Assembly (NCBI RefSeq): GCF_025947365.1
Contig: NZ_CP110012.1
Span: forward strand, 5,208,001 to 5,272,000
Length of the DNA: 64,000 bases
DNA from: Flavobacterium sp. N502540
Lineage (GTDB): Bacteria > Bacteroidota > Bacteroidia > Flavobacteriales > Flavobacteriaceae
Reading direction: 5' to 3'
The notes under the pieces are model-generated. The model did not search any database. It was given only the letters and a program-made list of their open reading frames with translations, and was not told the DNA's origin. Below, in pieces: positions 60,094 to 64,000 of the stretch. The translations under genes were made by a program, and so were the position numbers. Numbering within the stretch: position 1 is the first letter of the stretch; every line of letters starts with the position of its first letter.

Positions 60094-63000
60094 TTATAGG
60101 GAGATATTTTCAAAATCATCTGTAATCACGACTTCCGCATTCACGAGCTGTGCCTTTTTTATTTCGGCTGCCATTTCTTCTAAAATGGCATTATTGAAAA
60201 TCGAAATCAGGTCGAGTTTTGTGTTAAACTCCGCTTTTATTCTCGTGATTAAATAAGTGGCTTTTAAACTGTGACCTCCAATTTTAAAAAAGTCATCCAG
60301 TACTCCCACTTTATCTATTTCCAGCACTTCTTCCCACAATGCAGCAAGTTTACTTTCTGTTTCGTCCCGGGGTGCCAGATAGTTTCGGGAAACATTTTCA
60401 GTTAAAGATTTGTTCTGCAACAGTTTCTTTTTGTCTGTTTTTCCATTTAAGGTCAGCGGAAATTCGTTTAAACTTATAAAGTGAGACGGAATCATATATT
60501 CCGGCAGTTTGTCTTCTAAGAATTCTTTAATATCATCGTTATCTGAAACCGAATCGGTTTTTAGCACAAAAAAGGCAACCGTTTCTTTAATTCCTAAACT
60601 GTCTTCTTTCACCACTACTACGGCATCTTCGATTGCTTCGTGTTCTTTGATAACAGTTTCTATTTCGCCCAGTTCGATTCTAAATCCTCTCACTTTTACC
60701 TGATCGTCATTTCGTCCGGCATATTCGATCGTACCGTTAGGGAGCCATTTTCCTAAATCACCCGTTTTGTATAATTTTTCGCCTTCAGCAAATGGATTAT
60801 CGATAAACTTCTGACTCGTCAATTCTGGCTTGTTCAAATACCCTTCGGCTAAACCGGCTCCGCTTACATAAATTTCACCAATGGCTCCAAGAGGAAGTAG
60901 TTTTTCATTGGTTCCGAGGATGTAAATTTTGGTGTTGGCGATTGGAAATCCGATCGGAACATTAGAAAGTTCCTGTAGCTGATTTTCATTCACTTTATAA
61001 ATTGTAGCACAAATACTGGTTTCTGTAGGACCATAAGCATTAAAACAGGTACCGCCATAAGTCAGGTATTTTTTTACTTCTTCGGTAGGAGCTGCTTCTC
61101 CTGCAGTTACCAGCTTTTTTAAACTTTTAATTTTATCCAGCTGCAATAATTTTAGGTACGAAGGAGAAATGGTTGCGAAATGAATTGCGTGTTCTCCGAT
61201 GTAATTTTCCAGTTCTTCGGTGTCTTTTTTTACCTCATCGGTTATGATGTGTAGTTCTCCGCCCGAAGCCAAAACCGTAAAGATTTCTGAAATCGAGGCA
61301 TCAAATGAAAACGAAGCCAACTGAAGGGCTTTTTCTTTGTTTTCATTCCCAAAAATTTCGATCTGAGATAAAATCGTATTCGAAATGGCTGCCTGTTTTA
61401 TCGAAACTCCTTTAGGAAGACCGGTTGAACCGGAAGTATAAATCAGATATGCCAGGTCATCGGCACTGCTATTCGATTGCTCCATAACACTGCTGTAGAG
61501 CTTTTCCATCGATCTGAAATCATAAATTTCATCTGAATCGATAACCAGTTTACAATCGCTGTTTTCAATGATGTAATCGATTCGCTCTTCCGGATAAGCA
61601 ATGTCAATGGGTACATAAACTCCTCCGCTTTTTAGAACCCCAAGCAATGAAATAACATTCCACTCGCTTCGGTCTAATTTAACACCAACAAATTCATTTG
61701 CCTTTATGCCGTATTTTTTCTTTAAATAATTTCCCAGTTTGTTGGATACCTCATCCAATTCCTGATACGTTATTTTTTTATCTTCAAAAACCAGTGCGGT
61801 CTGCTCCGGTGTTTCTAATACCTGCTTTTGAAACAGACCAATTAAGGTGTCGGGCTGTGCGCTATAATCTCTTGCCGTATCATTAAAGACATTAAGTATT
61901 AAATTTTCTTCCTCAGCATTTAGAAATGATAATCCTGATAAACTTTGATCTGAGTTTACTAATACCTCATGCAGCAGTACTTTTAAGTTTGAGATTAACC
62001 GTACAATGGTCTCCCGAACGTATAATCCTGATTTGTACTCGATTTTACCTTCTAACTGTCCCTCGCTTTCTATGAAGTTGAATACTAAATCGAACAGGCA
62101 TTTTTTCAGAGTTACATCATCGTATTCTGCGATTTGCAGATGATCTATTTCGAGTGCTTGTTTATCGGCTTCTATCGAATTGTCTCTCAGTACAAACCAA
62201 ACGTCAAACAATGGATGTCGGTTACGGCTCAACTGAAGATCTAAATTGAGAACGAGTTCATCAAAAGCGACCATTTGATTTTCCTGTGCATCGATAACAC
62301 TTTGTTCTACCTGATGCAATAAGCTTACAAAATCATGATTTTCATTGAATACCGTTCGCAAAGGAACAGTGTTGATGTAAAGCCCGATCTGGTCTTCTAA
62401 ATCGGTATGTATTCTGCCTCCGATAGGTGTTCCAACGGTAATATCCTGTTGGTGGGTATATTTGTATAATAAAGTTTTAACCAATGATAAAAGTCCAGTA
62501 AAAACGGTAATCGAGTGGCTCTCACAAAAGTTTTTAAATTTTGAAAAAGTCTCTCTTTCAATGGTAAAATCAACAGAATCTCCATCATACGCATTGATTG
62601 CCGCTCTTGATTTATCTGTTGGAAAGTCTAATACCGGAACTTCTCCCTCAAACTTTTTTAACCAATGCTGCAGCTGATTTTTATATTCCTCCGACTGAAA
62701 CTGCTCGGTTTGCCATTGCGCATAATCTTTATACTGAATTTTTAGATCAGAAGCTGTAATTGCTTTTCCTTGGGATAGATTTTGATAATTCGAAACAAAT
62801 TCTTTTGTCAAAATATTCATAGACAATCCATCACTGATGATATGATGCATTACAAAAGAAAACATCCACTGATCGTCTTTGATCTGATACAATTTCAATC
62901 GCAGCAAAGAATCTTCTTCCAGATTAAAAGGTTTGTCAATTTCCTGATTGATTTTGGCATCAATAACCTCCTGAGAATATTGATTTGGTCTGAAATCTTC

Positions 63001-64000
63001 AATCGTTAAATTCAGTAAACTGTCATTAAAGGCTTTAATGTATTGCTTCACGATACCATTTTCGTCCAGTCTGAATACCGTTCGCAGACTTTCGTGTCTT
63101 TTCAGAATGGCCAAAAAAGCTGCTGCAAATACCGAAATGTCGAGTACACCGGTGAACGTAAAGGTCTTGTACATGTTGAGCGCTATACTTGCATCGTCCA
63201 GATGCGACAACAGCCATAATCTTCTTTGCCCTGACGAAAGCAGGTAACTGGTGCTTTCCGGAGCTTTTTTAATTTCCTGATAAACAGTCGTATTCGACCC
63301 GGCTATTTTTTTGGCCAGACTTTGAATGTTTCTGTTTTCAAAAACATCTCTCAGATTGATTTTTACATTGAATTCTCTGTTGATGCTATTCGCTAAATGT
63401 GTAGCACTCAAACTGTGACCGCCCAGTGTAAAAAAATCTTCGAGTATCCCAATCTTGGTCTGATTTAATATTCCTTCCCAAATTACTACCAGTTTTTGCT
63501 CCAGTTCACTTTGTGCGGCAACATAAGCAACAGTTGTTTTTAGACTTAGTCCGTTGCTGTGACGCAGTTTATTTCGGTCTGCTTTACCGCTATTAGTTAA
63601 CGGAATTTCGTCTACTACGATAAAATTAGACGGAATCATATAAGTAGGAAGTTTAGTTCCCAGCCATAAGTTGAGTTCTTCCTTCACCAATTCACCATTT
63701 GCTACAATATACCCTGTCAGATATTTATCTGCGCTGTTTTCATTGGTATGGTCTAAAACCACAGCCGTTTGTATTTGTGGATGTTGGTTTAATGCCTCTT
63801 CTATTTCTTCCAGCTCTATTCTGAATCCTCTGATTTTTACCTGAAAATCTTTTCTTCCTAAATATTCTACATTCCCATCAGGCGACCACATGCCCAGATC
63901 TCCGGTTCGGTACATTTTCGCTCCTGGTTGAAACGGATTCGGTACAAACTTCTGATGAGTCAACTCCGGATTGTTTAGATAACCAAGGGCCAGTCCTTTT
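60094..64000 (-). CDS. NRPS, 5' end missing: (A)-T-C-A(Tyr)-T
   Basis: The reading frame is open to the right edge, so the gene continues beyond 64000; the TTG at 63961-63963 is not its start, because the codons before it still spell adenylation-domain sequence (GLALGYLNNPELT). Visible: C-terminal piece of an A domain (about 140 residues), T (LGGHSLSA), C (HHIISDG), A, T (IGGHSLKA). The complete A domain reads D-A-S-T-V-A-A-I-C, next to the tyrosine code D-A-S-T-V-A-A-V-C, so Tyr or a close aromatic is activated. The acidic C-terminus ends DDFENISL, which may dock to the TubC-like N-terminus of the Thr module. The earlier modules and the start of the pathway are not in this window. Confidence 0.94.
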   Translation of the reverse strand, partial: KGLALGYLNNPELTHQKFVPNPFQPGAKMYRTGDLGMWSPDGNVEYLGRKDFQVKIRGFRIELEEIEEALNQHPQIQTAVVLDHTNENSADKYLTGYIVANGELVKEELNLWLGTKLPTYMIPSNFIVVDEIPLTNSGKADRNKLRHSNGLSLKTTVAYVAAQSELEQKLVVIWEGILNQTKIGILEDFFTLGGHSLSATHLANSINREFNVKINLRDVFENRNIQSLAKKIAGSNTTVYQEIKKAPESTSYLLSSGQRRLWLLSHLDDASIALNMYKTFTFTGVLDISVFAAAFLAILKRHESLRTVFRLDENGIVKQYIKAFNDSLLNLTIEDFRPNQYSQEVIDAKINQEIDKPFNLEEDSLLRLKLYQIKDDQWMFSFVMHHIISDGLSMNILTKEFVSNYQNLSQGKAITASDLKIQYKDYAQWQTEQFQSEEYKNQLQHWLKKFEGEVPVLDFPTDKSRAAINAYDGDSVDFTIERETFSKFKNFCESHSITVFTGLLSLVKTLLYKYTHQQDITVGTPIGGRIHTDLEDQIGLYINTVPLRTVFNENHDFVSLLHQVEQSVIDAQENQMVAFDELVLNLDLQLSRNRHPLFDVWFVLRDNSIEADKQALEIDHLQIAEYDDVTLKKCLFDLVFNFIESEGQLEGKIEYKSGLYVRETIVRLISNLKVLLHEVLVNSDQSLSGLSFLNAEEENLILNVFNDTARDYSAQPDTLIGLFQKQVLETPEQTALVFEDKKITYQELDEVSNKLGNYLKKKYGIKANEFVGVKLDRSEWNVISLLGVLKSGGVYVPIDIAYPEERIDYIIENSDCKLVIDSDEIYDFRSMEKLYSSVMEQSNSSADDLAYLIYTSGSTGLPKGVSIKQAAISNTILSQIEIFGNENKEKALQLASFSFDASISEIFTVLASGGELHIITDEVKKDTEELENYIGEHAIHFATISPSYLKLLQLDKIKSLKKLVTAGEAAPTEEVKKYLTYGGTCFNAYGPTETSICATIYKVNENQLQELSNVPIGFPIANTKIYILGTNEKLLPLGAIGEIYVSGAGLAEGYLNKPELTSQKFIDNPFAEGEKLYKTGDLGKWLPNGTIEYAGRNDDQVKVRGFRIELGEIETVIKEHEAIEDAVVVVKEDSLGIKETVAFFVLKTDSVSDNDDIKEFLEDKLPEYMIPSHFISLNEFPLTLNGKTDKKKLLQNKSLTENVSRNYLAPRDETESKLAALWEEVLEIDKVGVLDDFFKIGGHSLKATYLITRIKAEFNTKLDLISIFNNAILEEMAAEIKKAQLVNAEVVITDDFENISL

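Noticed and set aside
60094-63963. Start of the right-edge NRPS at the TTG in 63961-63963
   Set aside because: The frame continues to the window edge with adenylation-domain sequence, so the gene is cut by the window and not started there.
22274-64000. Glycopeptide (vancomycin-type) cluster
   Set aside because: There is no cross-linking P450, no halogenase, no dihydroxyphenylglycine genes and no X domain before the TE in the visible part.
9931-64000. Siderophore cluster, suggested by the PvdE-type exporter and TonB receptor
   Set aside because: No catechol, salicylate or hydroxamate genes are present and no A domain has an N-hydroxy-ornithine code.

Overview
The window comes from a Bacteroidota genome, most likely Flavobacterium. 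The 5' two-thirds of a 16S rRNA gene at the left edge reads as flavobacterial. The DNA is AT-rich, promoters match the Bacteroidota consensus TAnnTTTG, and the non-cluster genes are flavobacterial in style. Almost every gene lies on the minus strand; the LysR-type regulator is the exception. Specificities and domain borders below were read by eye from the translations, with no database search.

Layout, left to right. 1-1024: 16S rRNA, running out of the window. 1025-2240: gene-free, with three tandem rrn promoters, a degenerate direct repeat and a terminator. 2241-7109: ordinary genes (YheT-type hydrolase, SbtA-type bicarbonate transporter, TsaC/Sua5 enzyme, two small proteins, LysR regulator). 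7300-64000: a non-ribosomal peptide synthetase (NRPS) locus, all on the minus strand and cut by the right edge, so transcription runs from 64000 toward 7300.

In transcription order the locus holds: an NRPS ending in a Tyr-type module (60094-64000); a CmlA-type diiron hydroxylase; a Thr module with an epimerase; a Hpg-Val bimodule; a Hpg module; a KS/AT-remnant/ACP protein; a C-luciferase-like monooxygenase-A-T module; a three-gene cassette for 4-hydroxyphenylglycine (Hpg: aminotransferase, 4-hydroxymandelate synthase, FAD-linked oxidase); a trimodular NRPS with a thioesterase (Val, aromatic-like, Lys-like); a second CmlA-type hydroxylase; a type II thioesterase; a small secreted protein; an outer-membrane TonB-type receptor; a SyrD/PvdE-type exporter; a C-A(Gly)-T-C NRPS; a phosphopantetheinyl transferase; and a secreted/membrane alpha/beta hydrolase.

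The strongest coherent signal is that a complete Hpg pathway sits inside the operon while two adenylation domains carry a pocket code (DIFHFGLIF) very close to the known Hpg code. Two probable beta-hydroxylases, a D-Thr module, a ketide insertion and an embedded flavin monooxygenase suggest a heavily modified, Hpg-containing peptide or depsipeptide. If gene order equals peptide order, the visible part reads about ...-X-Tyr-D-Thr-Hpg-Val-Hpg-(ketide)-X-Val-aromatic-Lys, with a separate Gly module whose place is unclear. I cannot name the product. No MbtH-like protein, cross-linking P450, halogenase or free acyltransferase is visible in the window.
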